In this document: in pieces, positions 32,384-42,300 of the stretch
How the letters are laid out: the number at the start of each line of letters is the position of its first letter
Numbering within the stretch: position 1 is the first letter of the stretch
Source of the DNA: Leucobacter sp. L43
GTDB lineage: Bacteria > Actinomycetota > Actinomycetes > Actinomycetales > Microbacteriaceae
Direction: 5' to 3'
Length of the DNA: 64,000 bases
Assembly: GCF_016597785.1 (NCBI RefSeq)
Contig: NZ_JAENJG010000003.1
Location: forward strand, 310,001 to 374,000
Notes under the pieces: generated by a model
What the model was told of the DNA's origin: nothing
Seen by the model: the letters and a program-made list of their open reading frames with translations, nothing else
Databases searched by the model: none
Translations under genes and position numbers: made by a program

Positions 32384-34419
32384 TGGCCCGGAAGCAATCT
32401 TCAGCCGAGGCTCAGAGCACCGAAGACCTCGAACTGCCCGACGACTACCAGCCCGATAACGACGACTGGACGGGCAGTCAGCCCGTCAAGAAGGCGAAGC
32501 ACTTCTGGCCGTCGGCGAAGCGCCTCGTCGGGTTGCTCGCGCCGCACAAATGGCAGTTCTCGCTCGTCGTGCTGCTCGTGATCGGCTCGGTGGTGCTGAC
32601 CGTGATCGCGCCGAAGATCCTCGGCCAGGCCATGGACGTGATCTTCAACGGCATTCTCGGCAAGCAGCTGCCCGCTGGCATCACGCTGGACCAGGCCGTC
32701 GACGCCGCGCGCGCATCCGGCAACGAGCAGTTCGCGGACGTGCTGGCCGGCGCGCAGATCGTGCCGGGCGAAGGGATCGACTTCGATCTGCTCGGTCGCC
32801 TGATCCTGACCGTGCTCGGCATGTACCTCGTCGCATCGGTGCTCATGTGGCTGCAGGGGTTCATCTTGAACCGCCTCGTCATGAAGGTCGTCTACCAGCT
32901 GCGCGCCGACATCGAGGCGAAGATCAATCGTCTGCCGCTCAGCTACTTCGACGGCCGTCAGCGCGGCGACGTGCTCTCGCGGGTGACGAACGATGTCGAC
33001 AACATCCAGCAGGCGCTGCAGCAGGCCTTGTCGCAGCTGGTGCAATCGCTGCTGATGGTGATCGGCATCACGGCGATGATGTTCATCGTCTCCTGGCAGT
33101 TGGCGCTGATCGCGCTGATCGCCCTCCCGCTGTCGGGCATCATCGCCGGAGTCGTCGGGGTGCGCGCGCAGAAGCTCTTCGTCGCGCAGTGGAAGCACAC
33201 GGGCGACCTGAACGGTCACATCGAGGAGTCGTTCACGGGCCACGAGCTGGTGCGCATCTTCAACCGCGATGCCGAGATGCTCGAGGAGTTCGACCGGCGC
33301 AACGAGGGGCTCTTCGGCGCCGCGTACCGGGCCCAGGCGCTCTCCGGCACCATCATGCCGGCGATGCAGTTCGTGCAGTACCTGAGCTACGTGCTCATCG
33401 CCGTGGTGGGCGCGCTCCGGGTGACCGGCGGGCAGATGACGCTCGGCGATGTGACGGCATTCATCCAGTACTCGCGGGAGTTCTCCCAGCCCATCGCCGA
33501 AATGGCGGGGATGGCGAACATGCTGCAGTCCGGCGTCGCATCCGCCGAGCGCACGTTCGAGCTGCTCGACGCCGATGAGCAGGACGCGGATACGGCTTCG
33601 GAGCGCTTGCCCGAGCGCACGAGCGGTCACGTGCAGTTCGAGGACGTCGCCTTCAGCTACGAACCGAATCAGCCGCTGATCGAGGGGTTGTCGCTCGAGG
33701 CGAGCCCGGGCCACACGGTCGCCATCGTCGGGCCGACCGGCGCGGGCAAGACGACGCTCGTGAATCTCGTGATGCGCTTCTACGAGCTGGATCGTGGGCG
33801 CATCCTGCTCGACGGCATCGACATCACCCATCTGTCACGCGCGGAGCTGCGAGGCCAGGTCGGCATGGTGCTGCAAGACGCGTGGCTCTTCGAAGGGTCG
33901 ATCCGCGAGAACATCCGGTACGGGCGACTCGATGCGACCGACGACGAGGTCGTCGCAGCCGCTGAGGCGACGATGGTCGATCGGTTCCTGCGGCAGTTGC
34001 CCGATGGGTACGACACGGTGATCTCGGAGAACGCGTCGTCGCTGTCGGCGGGGGAGCGACAGCTCCTCACCATCGCTCGGGCCTTCATCGCGAATCCGTC
34101 GCTGCTGATCCTCGACGAGGCGACCTCGTCCGTCGACACGCGCACGGAGGTGCTCGTGCAGCAGGCCATGAGTGCGTTGCGCGCCGATCGCACCTCGTTC
34201 GTGATCGCCCATCGGCTGTCGACGATTCGCGACGCCGACACCATTCTCATGATGGAGCGCGGCAGCATCGTCGAGCAGGGGTCGCACGATGAGCTGCTCG
34301 CCCGTCGCGGAGCGTACTACGCGCTGTATCAGGCGCAGTTCGCGGGCGAGGACGCCGAGGCGCATGCCGAAGAGGTGCTGGCGGCCGAGGCGCAGCCGGC
34401 GGGCGACGCGCAGGCGTAG
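32383..34419 (+). CDS. ABC exporter half-transporter, canonical ATP site (heterodimer subunit 2)
   Basis: This 678-residue partner of the preceding subunit has a hydrophilic N-terminal extension of about 50 residues, six membrane helices and an insertion of about 60 residues between the first two helices. The ATPase has Walker A GPTGAGKTT, signature LSAGERQ, Walker B LLILDEATSSVD with catalytic Glu, and switch His in FVIAHRLSTI. The signature has A in place of the second G, which in heterodimers often faces the degenerate site. The start overlaps the upstream stop. An Ala/Glu-rich tail ends the chain. Confidence 0.93.
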   Translation: MARKQSSAEAQSTEDLELPDDYQPDNDDWTGSQPVKKAKHFWPSAKRLVGLLAPHKWQFSLVVLLVIGSVVLTVIAPKILGQAMDVIFNGILGKQLPAGITLDQAVDAARASGNEQFADVLAGAQIVPGEGIDFDLLGRLILTVLGMYLVASVLMWLQGFILNRLVMKVVYQLRADIEAKINRLPLSYFDGRQRGDVLSRVTNDVDNIQQALQQALSQLVQSLLMVIGITAMMFIVSWQLALIALIALPLSGIIAGVVGVRAQKLFVAQWKHTGDLNGHIEESFTGHELVRIFNRDAEMLEEFDRRNEGLFGAAYRAQALSGTIMPAMQFVQYLSYVLIAVVGALRVTGGQMTLGDVTAFIQYSREFSQPIAEMAGMANMLQSGVASAERTFELLDADEQDADTASERLPERTSGHVQFEDVAFSYEPNQPLIEGLSLEASPGHTVAIVGPTGAGKTTLVNLVMRFYELDRGRILLDGIDITHLSRAELRGQVGMVLQDAWLFEGSIRENIRYGRLDATDDEVVAAAEATMVDRFLRQLPDGYDTVISENASSLSAGERQLLTIARAFIANPSLLILDEATSSVDTRTEVLVQQAMSALRADRTSFVIAHRLSTIRDADTILMMERGSIVEQGSHDELLARRGAYYALYQAQFAGEDAEAHAEEVLAAEAQPAGDAQA

Positions 34420-34496
34420 CGGCGCTCCTGCCGGGTTCGGTGGGAGCGCTGCCCGGCGCGGTGCTGGCCGCGTACCGAACGGGGCTCAACGTCGGG

Positions 34497-34502
34497 TAGA
34501 CT
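34497..34502 (+). promoter_or_regulatory. -10 box of ffs
   Basis: TAGACT lies 7 bp before the predicted first base of the SRP RNA. No good -35 match was seen. Confidence 0.6.
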
Positions 34503-34508
34503 GGTCTG

Positions 34509-34597
34509 GCTCCCCACGTGGCGCTATCTCAGGGAACTCCCCCAGGTCGGAAACGAAGCAAGGGTACCTGGGCTCTGGCGGGTGCGTGGGGAGTATT
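34509..34597 (+). ncRNA. ffs: Signal recognition particle RNA, small bacterial type (4.5S)
   Basis: CTCCCCACG (34510-34518) pairs with CGTGGGGAG (34585-34593), closing an ~85-nt hairpin. The apical part contains CCCAGGTCGGAAACGAAGCA then GGGTACCTGGG, the domain IV loop bound by Ffh (GGAA tetraloop region and internal AGCA side). A T-rich ATTTTC follows. The position upstream of dnaX is common in actinobacteria. Confidence 0.93.
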
Positions 34598-34665
34598 TTC
34601 ATTCCCACGCCGCCCTCGGAAGCCGGTCCGACTCGGCGTTTCGGCGTGGGAGCGCATACGAAGAG

Positions 34666-34677
34666 TACGATCGGACT
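34666..34677 (+). promoter_or_regulatory. Leaderless promoter of the FAD oxidoreductase gene
   Basis: TACGAT (34666-34671) is followed by 6 nt and the ATG at 34678; no Shine-Dalgarno sequence is visible. Confidence 0.6.
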
Positions 34678-36150
34678 ATGCAGTCTTCTGGGGGAGCGGC
34701 CGTCATCGGTGCGGGCCCGAATGGGCTCGCCGCCGCTGTAACGCTCGCGCGTGCGGGTGTTCCGGTGACGGTGTTCGAAGCTGCCGAGACGATCGGCGGT
34801 GGCACGCGCACCACTGAACTCGTGGAGCCAGGGGTGCTGCACGACGTGTGCTCCGCCATCCACCCCATGGCGCTCGCGACGGGGTTCTTCCGGGCCTTCG
34901 AGATCGAACGACGCATGGAGTTCGTGGTTCCGGCTGCCTCCTACGCGAATCCGCTCGACGGCCGAGCCGGGGGCGGGACGGATCGCGCGGCGATCGCGTA
35001 CCACGACCTCGACCGCACGATCGCCGAGCTGGGGCGCGACGGCGCGAACTACGGCCGCTTCTACCGACCGCTCCTGCAGCATCTCCCCGGAGTGCTCGAC
35101 TTCACGCTGGGGGGTGGCATGCTGCGGTGGCCAGCGCATCCGATCGCCGCGCTGCTCACCGGTCTTCGCGCGCTCGAACAGGGCACGCCGCTGTGGAATG
35201 CGCGATTCCGCGAGGCCGCTGCCCCGGCCCTGCTCTCCGGTGTCGCCGCGCACAGCATCGGCAGGCTCCCGAACCTCGCGACAGCGGGCGTCGGGCTCGT
35301 GCTCGGCGCGCTCGCCCACACAGTGGGGTGGCCGGTGCCGGTGGGGGGATCCCGCGCCATCACCGACGCACTCGCGGCTGATCTGCTCGCGCACGGAGGG
35401 CGCATCGAGACGGCGCACCCGGTCGATGACGTCCGCGAGCTCTCGTCGTTCCGGGTTCGCGTCTTCGACACGTCGGCGCGCGGGCTCGAGCGGATCGCAG
35501 GATCAGAGCTCCCATCGCGGTACCGGCGCGCCCTGCGTCGCTTCTCCTACGGCGACGCTGCGACGAAGGTCGACTTCGTGCTCGACGGACCGATCCCGTG
35601 GAGCGACCCGCGCGTGGCGCAGGCGCCCACGGTGCACGTCGGCGGCAGCAGACCGGAGCTCGCAGCGTCGGAACGCGTCGTCGCCTCGGGCGGGCACCCC
35701 GCTCACCCCTATGTGCTGCTCGCGCAGACCGAGGAGTTCGATGTCGGCCGCAATGCTCCAGGAGTGAACGCCGTATGGACGTACACGCACGTGCCGAGCG
35801 GGTCGACGGTCGACATGGGCGAGCCGGTGATCCGGCAGATCGAGCGCTTCGCTCCCGGGTTCCGCGACCGGATCCGCGCTGTGCGCGTGACGACCGCGGA
35901 CGAGATGTCGCGCTACAACCGCAATTACCACGGCGGCGATTTCAGCGCGGGAGCCATCACGCTGCCGCAGCTGATCGCGCGGCCGACCCTCTCGGTCGAC
36001 CCTTGGCGTACTCCGGGCCGCGGCATCTACCTCGCATCGTCATCGACGCCTCCGGGCCCCGGCGTGCACGGGTTGTGCGGCTGGTACGCGGCGAAATCGG
36101 CGCTGCGCCACGAGTACGGGCTCGAAGCGCCTGACCTGAGCCTCCGGTAG
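34678..36150 (+). CDS. FAD-dependent oxidoreductase (phytoene desaturase-like, COG1233 type)
   Basis: This 490-residue flavoprotein has an N-terminal Rossmann motif AAVIGAGPNGLAAAVTLARAGVPVTVFEAAETIGGGTRT and a C-terminal GIYLASSSTPPGPGVHGLCGWYAAKSAL, the second FAD-contact region of the amine oxidase/phytoene desaturase superfamily. The middle carries the substrate domain. The substrate is unknown; no carotenoid genes are nearby. The frame is open upstream into the SRP RNA gene, but the Rossmann motif begins eight residues after this ATG and a leaderless promoter fits it. Confidence 0.87.
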   Translation: MQSSGGAAVIGAGPNGLAAAVTLARAGVPVTVFEAAETIGGGTRTTELVEPGVLHDVCSAIHPMALATGFFRAFEIERRMEFVVPAASYANPLDGRAGGGTDRAAIAYHDLDRTIAELGRDGANYGRFYRPLLQHLPGVLDFTLGGGMLRWPAHPIAALLTGLRALEQGTPLWNARFREAAAPALLSGVAAHSIGRLPNLATAGVGLVLGALAHTVGWPVPVGGSRAITDALAADLLAHGGRIETAHPVDDVRELSSFRVRVFDTSARGLERIAGSELPSRYRRALRRFSYGDAATKVDFVLDGPIPWSDPRVAQAPTVHVGGSRPELAASERVVASGGHPAHPYVLLAQTEEFDVGRNAPGVNAVWTYTHVPSGSTVDMGEPVIRQIERFAPGFRDRIRAVRVTTADEMSRYNRNYHGGDFSAGAITLPQLIARPTLSVDPWRTPGRGIYLASSSTPPGPGVHGLCGWYAAKSALRHEYGLEAPDLSLR

Positions 36151-36185
36151 CCCTCGGCCCCGGCCAGAATGTCGGCGGCCGCCGG

Positions 36186-36197
36186 TAGCATGGTGTC
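36186..36197 (+). promoter_or_regulatory. Leaderless promoter of dnaX
   Basis: TAGCAT (36186-36191) is followed by 6 nt and the GTG at 36198. Confidence 0.6.
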
Positions 36198-39089
36198 GTG
36201 GTTGCCGCACTCTATCGCCGATATCGGCCAGAAGCTTTCTCCGAGATGATCGGGCAGTCGCAGGTCACCGAACCGTTGATGACGGCCCTGCGCACCGGTC
36301 GCATCGGGCACGCCTATTTGTTCAGCGGCCCGCGGGGCTGCGGCAAGACGACCTCGGCCCGCATTCTTGCACGGTGCCTGAACTGCGCCGAGGGGCCCAC
36401 TGATACGCCGTGCGGGGTCTGCCCGAGCTGCGTCGAACTCAGCCGCGACGGTGGCGGTTCGCTCGATGTCGTCGAGATCGATGCCGCGAGCCACGGCGGC
36501 GTCGATGATGCCAGGGACCTGCGCGAACGCGCGGTCTTCGCCCCGGCGCGCGATCGGTTCAAGATCTTCATCATCGACGAGGCGCACATGGTGACGCCCG
36601 GCGGGTTCAACGCGCTGCTCAAGATCGTCGAGGAGCCGCCGCCGCACGTGAAGTTCGTGTTCGCGACGACCGAGCCAGACAAGGTCATCGGCACGATCCG
36701 CTCGCGCACCCATCACTATCCGTTCCGCCTCATCGCACCCGGCACCCTCATCGACTACGTGCAGTCGCTCTGCGACAGCGAAGGCGTGCAGGTCGAGCCC
36801 GGCGTGCTTCCCCTCGTCGTGCGAGCGGGCGGCGGATCGGTGCGCGATACGCTGTCGATTCTCGACCAGCTCATCGCGGGGTCCGAGACTCCGCTCGTCA
36901 CCGCCGACCGCGCAGCCGGCCTGCTCGGCTTCACCCACGCAGAGCTGCTCGACGACGCCGTCGCCGCATTCGGGGCGCATAATGCCGCCGCAGCATTCCG
37001 AGCGACGGATCGTGTCGTGCAGACTGGGCAGGATCCGCGTCGCTTCGTCGAGGACCTGCTCGAACGCCTGCGCGACCTCATCGTGGTGAATGCCACGACC
37101 GTCGACGGTGCTGCAGCGATCTTCCGCGGCGTGCCGCAGGATCAGCTCACGCGGATGTTCGAGCAAGCCCGCGCTTTCGGGCCGGGCGAGCTGTCGCGCA
37201 TCGCCGATGTCGTGAGCGCTGCCCTCGACAAGATGGCGGGTGCTACCGCGCCGCGGCTGCAGCTCGAACTCATGATCGCGCGAGCCCTGGTGCACGCCGC
37301 GCAGCCGGTGGAGCGCACTGAGCCGCGTGCGCAATCAGCACAGTCCGGCTCGGTGCCGACCGGCGAGCGGCCGTCGGGTGCTGCTCCCGCGAACGCCGCC
37401 ACGCCGGCCCAGCCGGCGCCCGATCCCATGGCCGCGCTCGCGGCGGCTCGCAGCGCTGCGGTTGAGCAGACGGAAACGCCTCGGCCGGCGCCGGCTCCGG
37501 GTGGTCCGGCCGCGCCGAACGCTGCAACTGGCGCCCCGAATGCCGCGCAGACGGCAGCATCGATCCGGGAGTTCCTGTCGCAGGATGCGCAGGGCGGGGA
37601 GGCGGAGCGGCCAGCAGCGCCTGCGCAGGCGCCTACTCCTGCGCCGTCACCTGCTCCTGCTCCTGCGCCGTCACCTGCTCCTGCGTCCGATCCTGAGACT
37701 GCGGGGGCGACTGCAGTCGAAGACACCGCGACTCCGCCAGCCGCGCCGGCTCGACCGGAGACCCCGCACGCCGGAGCACCGCATGCTGGAGCTCCGCATG
37801 CTGGAGCACCGCATGCTGGAGCACCCCATCCGAATGAGGGCGCAGCGAAATTCGGCCGTCCGATCTCGGCAGTGCTCAGCTCGGCGCAGATCGAGAGCAT
37901 CGGCAACGATGCACCGGCACCCCGGCCGGCGGCGCCCGCAGCAGGGGCCACCGTCGGTGGCACCGTCGGTGACACCGCGCCGGCTCCGGCTGAGCAGGCG
38001 GCCGCGGCCGAAGGGCCCGTCCCTGACGAGGCCGCGACGGAGTCCGACGCCGAAACCTCCGGCGGGTACGAAGACCTGATGGAGGTGTGGCCCGATCTGC
38101 TCGAGGAACTGCTCGAGCTCGATCGTGATGCATGGAACGCCGTGCGAGTGATCGCGCCGCTGGCGCTCGAAGGCGACGTGCTCACGGTCGGCCTCGCCTC
38201 GGAATCCGATCTTGCCGCATTCAAGACGACCGGAGCCGGTCCGCTCCGAGAGACGATTCTCTCCGCCGTTGGCATCAGCGTGAAATACAAGCCGAAGCGC
38301 ATGACCGCCGGCGAGGCGGCTGCCGGTCACGGCGCCGCGCGCGAGCCAGAGGCCGCAGCTGACGCAGAGGAGCCTCACCCAGCCGGGCAGACGCCTGATA
38401 CCGCATCCGACACACGCTCCTCCGAACCGCAGGGCGTGACCGTCGCCGCCCCAGACGCGAACGACCCGATGGTTCGGGCAGCGGCACGCCTGAGCGGCTT
38501 GGGTCCGGCTCTCGCTGCTCCCGCCTGGGCAGATCCGCAGCCCGAATCTGCGCCACCGGCCGCATCGAGCTCGATCGACGCTCCGACCCCCGCATCGAAC
38601 TCGAACGATGCTCCGACCACCGCTGAGCACGAACCGTCGGCCTCTGCCGCCGCGGCGACGCGCGATGAGGCAGCCATGACGCAGGACGCAGCCGAGGCAC
38701 AGCCCCCAGCGGGAGAAGCGCCTGCGGCCGCGCGTGCAGCGGTCGACGCAGATGCGGCGCCCGCACGGTTCGCAGATCCGGCGGAGTACGGCGACCCCTA
38801 TGCGGGAGACCTCGGCGAAGCGCCGGACGACTCGGCGGAGGGCGACCCGTACGCACCGACCCCGGCATCTTCGGCAGGTGTCGCATCTACGCTCGGCCAG
38901 GCGCCCGCAGCCGTCCCTCCCGCCCCCGCTCCCGCCCCCGCTCCCGCCCCCGCTCCCGCTTCAGCGCCGAGTGCTGCCGCCCCCGCCTCGCCGGCGGCTC
39001 GGCCCGCATTCACACGGTACGGCGAGTCAGTGGTGCGCGAAGTGCTCGGGGCCCGGTTCGTCGAGGAGCGCCCGCTCCCGCCGCGTTGA
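36198..39089 (+). CDS. dnaX: DNA polymerase III subunits gamma and tau
   Basis: This clamp-loader ATPase of 963 residues is long for the family. The N-terminal part has ALYRRYRPEAFSEMIGQ, Walker A SGPRGCGKTTSAR, a zinc module (CLNC...CGVCPSC), IIDEAHM and the arginine-finger region GTIRSRTHHY, then the gamma collar domain to about residue 375. The remaining ~590 residues are low-complexity Pro/Ala tracts broken by a conserved-looking island near 620-700 (EDLMEVWPDLLEELLELDRDAWNAVRV...YKPKRMT), probably the tau polymerase-contact domain. HAGAP/HAGAP repeats come from a 15-bp DNA repeat. GTG start. Confidence 0.95.
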   Translation: MVAALYRRYRPEAFSEMIGQSQVTEPLMTALRTGRIGHAYLFSGPRGCGKTTSARILARCLNCAEGPTDTPCGVCPSCVELSRDGGGSLDVVEIDAASHGGVDDARDLRERAVFAPARDRFKIFIIDEAHMVTPGGFNALLKIVEEPPPHVKFVFATTEPDKVIGTIRSRTHHYPFRLIAPGTLIDYVQSLCDSEGVQVEPGVLPLVVRAGGGSVRDTLSILDQLIAGSETPLVTADRAAGLLGFTHAELLDDAVAAFGAHNAAAAFRATDRVVQTGQDPRRFVEDLLERLRDLIVVNATTVDGAAAIFRGVPQDQLTRMFEQARAFGPGELSRIADVVSAALDKMAGATAPRLQLELMIARALVHAAQPVERTEPRAQSAQSGSVPTGERPSGAAPANAATPAQPAPDPMAALAAARSAAVEQTETPRPAPAPGGPAAPNAATGAPNAAQTAASIREFLSQDAQGGEAERPAAPAQAPTPAPSPAPAPAPSPAPASDPETAGATAVEDTATPPAAPARPETPHAGAPHAGAPHAGAPHAGAPHPNEGAAKFGRPISAVLSSAQIESIGNDAPAPRPAAPAAGATVGGTVGDTAPAPAEQAAAAEGPVPDEAATESDAETSGGYEDLMEVWPDLLEELLELDRDAWNAVRVIAPLALEGDVLTVGLASESDLAAFKTTGAGPLRETILSAVGISVKYKPKRMTAGEAAAGHGAAREPEAAADAEEPHPAGQTPDTASDTRSSEPQGVTVAAPDANDPMVRAAARLSGLGPALAAPAWADPQPESAPPAASSSIDAPTPASNSNDAPTTAEHEPSASAAAATRDEAAMTQDAAEAQPPAGEAPAAARAAVDADAAPARFADPAEYGDPYAGDLGEAPDDSAEGDPYAPTPASSAGVASTLGQAPAAVPPAPAPAPAPAPAPASAPSAAAPASPAARPAFTRYGESVVREVLGARFVEERPLPPR
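37767..37826 (+). repeat. 15-bp minisatellite inside dnaX
   Basis: Four tandem 15-bp units, such as CATGCTGGAGCACCG, encode repeated HAGAP in the disordered linker. In-frame repeat number could vary between strains without a frameshift. Confidence 0.85.
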
Positions 39090-39165
39090 GCGGCCCATGC
39101 AACGTCGCGACTAGGGTGTGTGCTGAACGGCGCGCGTCACGTCGTCAACCCGAGGAGGCTCCACC

Positions 39166-39762
39166 GTGTACGACGGCATCGTCCAAGACCTGATCGACGA
39201 GTTCGGTCGGCTGCCTGGCATCGGTCCGAAGTCGGCGCAGCGCATCGCGTTCCATATTCTGCAGACGCAGAACTTCGACGTCTCCAAGCTCGCCGAACTG
39301 CTCAGCGAGGTCCGCGAGAAGGTGCGCTTCTGCGACGTGTGCGGCAACATCACCGAGCACGAGCGGTGCTCGATCTGCCGAGACCCGCGCCGTGACGACA
39401 GCATCATCTGCGTCGTCGAAGAGCCGAAAGACGTGGTCGCGATCGAGCGCACGCGTCAGTTCCGCGGCCTCTATCACGTGCTCGGCGGCGCCATCAGCCC
39501 GATCGACGGCATCGGGCCCGACGATCTCAGCATCCCCGCACTGATGCGTCGCGTCGGCGAGAACCACGTGCAAGAAGTGATCATCGCGACCGATCCGAAC
39601 CTGGAGGGCGAAGCCACCGCGGCGTACCTGTCGCGGCTGCTGACCTCCATCGAAGTGCCGGTATCGCGTCTGGCCTCGGGGCTTCCCGTCGGCGGCGACC
39701 TGGAATTCGCCGATGAAGTCACGCTCGGACGCGCCTTCGAAGGCCGCCGTAAGGTGGAGTAA
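39166..39762 (+). CDS. recR: Recombination mediator RecR
   Basis: This 198-residue RecFOR-pathway protein loads RecA at gaps. It has the N-terminal HhH region ([17 protein letters not shown]), a four-Cys zinc finger ([16 protein letters not shown]) and a Toprim domain ([18 protein letters not shown] ... [19 protein letters not shown]). The length is typical. The GTG has GAGGAGG 8 nt upstream. It follows dnaX by 76 bp, a widely conserved pairing. Confidence 0.97.
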   Translation: MYDGIVQDLIDEFGRLPGIGPKSAQRIAFHILQTQNFDVSKLAELLSEVREKVRFCDVCGNITEHERCSICRDPRRDDSIICVVEEPKDVVAIERTRQFRGLYHVLGGAISPIDGIGPDDLSIPALMRRVGENHVQEVIIATDPNLEGEATAAYLSRLLTSIEVPVSRLASGLPVGGDLEFADEVTLGRAFEGRRKVE

Positions 39763-39792
39763 CCGGAGACGTCACCCGAAGTTCTGGTCCGA

Positions 39793-39798
39793 TAGACT
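39793..39798 (+). promoter_or_regulatory. -10 box upstream of lysC
   Basis: TAGACT lies 35 bp before the lysC start; the -35 is weak. It suggests that lysC-asd has its own transcript start apart from recR. Confidence 0.45.
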
Positions 39799-39832
39799 GA
39801 GCTTTCGGCTCGGATATTCAGGAGGAACCCGC

Positions 39833-41110
39833 GTGGCGTTGATCGTGCAGAAATTCGGGGGCTCGTCCGTAGCCGACGCCGAGAGCATCAAGCGCGTCGC
39901 GAAGCGCATCGTCGAGGCGCGTCGCGGGGGCAACGAGGTCGTCGTCGCCGTGAGCGCCATGGGCGACACCACCGATGAACTGCTCGAGCTCGCAGCGGCG
40001 TGCACGCCGATCCCCGCACCGCGAGAACTCGACATGCTGCTCACCGCCGGTGAGCGCATCTCGATGGCCTTGCTCGCGATGACGATCAAAGGCATGGGCA
40101 TCGAGGCGCTCTCCTTCACGGGCAGCCAGGCGGGAATGATCACCACCGCCGAGCACGGTTCGGCGAAGATCGTCGATGTGACGCCCGGCCGCGTGCGCGA
40201 GGCCCTCGACCAGGGCGCCGTCGCCATCGTCGCAGGCTTCCAAGGATTCAGTCGCGACTCGCGAGACATCACCACGCTGGGGCGCGGCGGATCCGACACG
40301 ACCGCCGTTGCACTCGCCGCCGCCCTCGGCGCCGATGTGTGCGAGATCTATACCGACGTCGACGGCATCTTCACGACCGATCCTCGCGTCGTGCCGCTCG
40401 CGCGGAAGATCGACGCCATCACGGCGGAAGAGATGCTCGAACTCGCGGCGTCCGGCGCGAAGGTGCTGCACCTGCGCGCCGTCGAGTACGCCCGCCGCCA
40501 CGGCGTCGTGCTGCACGTCCGCTCCTCGTTCTCCGACGAGCCGGGCACCATCGTCTACGACCCCGCCAAGGGGCATCCGAAGGGAGATCAGGTGGAAGAG
40601 CCGATCATCACTGGTATCGCCGCTGAGAAGAGCGAGGCGAAGGTCACCGTGGGCGGTGTGCCGGACATTCCGGGCAAAGCTGCCCAGATCTTCGAGATCG
40701 TGGCGAAGACGCACGCGAACATCGACATGATCGTGCAGAACGTCTCGGCGGCGCAAACGAACCGCACCGATATCTCCTTCACGGTCCCGCTCGGCGACGG
40801 TCGGAAAGTCATCGAGTCGCTCGAAGCGGAACGCGAAGCACTCGGATTCGAGAGTCTGCAGTACGACGATCAGATCGCCAAGCTCGCAGTCGTGGGCGCC
40901 GGCATGCGCACGAGTACGGGCGTATCCGCGCAGCTCTTCCGTGCGCTGTACGAGGCCGACATCAATATCGAAATGATCTCGACTTCGGAGATCAGGATCT
41001 CGGTCGTCACCCGAGCCGACCTTCTCGATAAGGCGGTCCGCGTACTCCACACGGCGTTCGGCCTCGACGCCGAGACCGAAGCCACGGTCTACGCCGGCAC
41101 CGGCCGATAA
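39833..41110 (+). CDS. lysC: Aspartate kinase (alpha subunit, full length)
   Basis: This 425-residue enzyme makes aspartyl phosphate, the first step to lysine, threonine, methionine and diaminopimelate. It has the N-terminal kinase motif [19 protein letters not shown], catalytic [19 protein letters not shown] and [15 protein letters not shown], and two C-terminal ACT domains ([15 protein letters not shown]...; [17 protein letters not shown]...[15 protein letters not shown]) that sense end products. The GTG has AGGAGG 7 nt upstream; the frame is open further back, but the kinase motif fixes the start. asd follows after 39 bp. Confidence 0.96.
   Translation: MALIVQKFGGSSVADAESIKRVAKRIVEARRGGNEVVVAVSAMGDTTDELLELAAACTPIPAPRELDMLLTAGERISMALLAMTIKGMGIEALSFTGSQAGMITTAEHGSAKIVDVTPGRVREALDQGAVAIVAGFQGFSRDSRDITTLGRGGSDTTAVALAAALGADVCEIYTDVDGIFTTDPRVVPLARKIDAITAEEMLELAASGAKVLHLRAVEYARRHGVVLHVRSSFSDEPGTIVYDPAKGHPKGDQVEEPIITGIAAEKSEAKVTVGGVPDIPGKAAQIFEIVAKTHANIDMIVQNVSAAQTNRTDISFTVPLGDGRKVIESLEAEREALGFESLQYDDQIAKLAVVGAGMRTSTGVSAQLFRALYEADINIEMISTSEIRISVVTRADLLDKAVRVLHTAFGLDAETEATVYAGTGR
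40592..41110 (+). CDS. Aspartate kinase beta subunit from an internal start
   Basis: An in-frame GTG at 40592 opens [11 protein letters not shown], with AGGGAG 6 nt before it. The product is 172 residues and holds just the two ACT domains. In Corynebacterium the lysC gene makes a beta subunit of the same extent from an equivalent internal start, giving an alpha2beta2 enzyme with concerted feedback control. Use of this start here is inferred from the position and the ribosome-binding site. Confidence 0.6.
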   Translation: MEEPIITGIAAEKSEAKVTVGGVPDIPGKAAQIFEIVAKTHANIDMIVQNVSAAQTNRTDISFTVPLGDGRKVIESLEAEREALGFESLQYDDQIAKLAVVGAGMRTSTGVSAQLFRALYEADINIEMISTSEIRISVVTRADLLDKAVRVLHTAFGLDAETEATVYAGTGR

Positions 41111-42208
<1,098 letters not shown>

Positions 42209-42227
42209 GGGCGAGCCGCCAGTACAG

Positions 42228-42273
42228 CATCAGGCCCCGGTCGTTCACGTCGACGACCGGGGCCTGATGTTTG
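42228..42273. terminator. Bidirectional terminator between asd and the metallophosphoesterase gene
   Basis: CATCAGGCCCCGGTCG (42228-42243) and its exact reverse complement (42254-42269) form a 16-bp stem with a 10-nt loop, followed by TTTG. It serves convergent genes. Confidence 0.88.
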
Positions 42274-42300
42274 TCTCGAGGCTGGAGTGCGTTCTCCGAC

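Noticed and set aside
31139-33831. Long minus-strand open frames (406 and 476 residues) opposite the ABC exporter genes
   Set aside because: They are mirror frames of the exporter coding sequence with no recognisable domain and Arg/His/Glu-rich composition.
36198-39089. Programmed frameshift in dnaX as in E. coli
   Set aside because: No A-rich slippery sequence was seen near the end of the collar domain; only the long product is supported.
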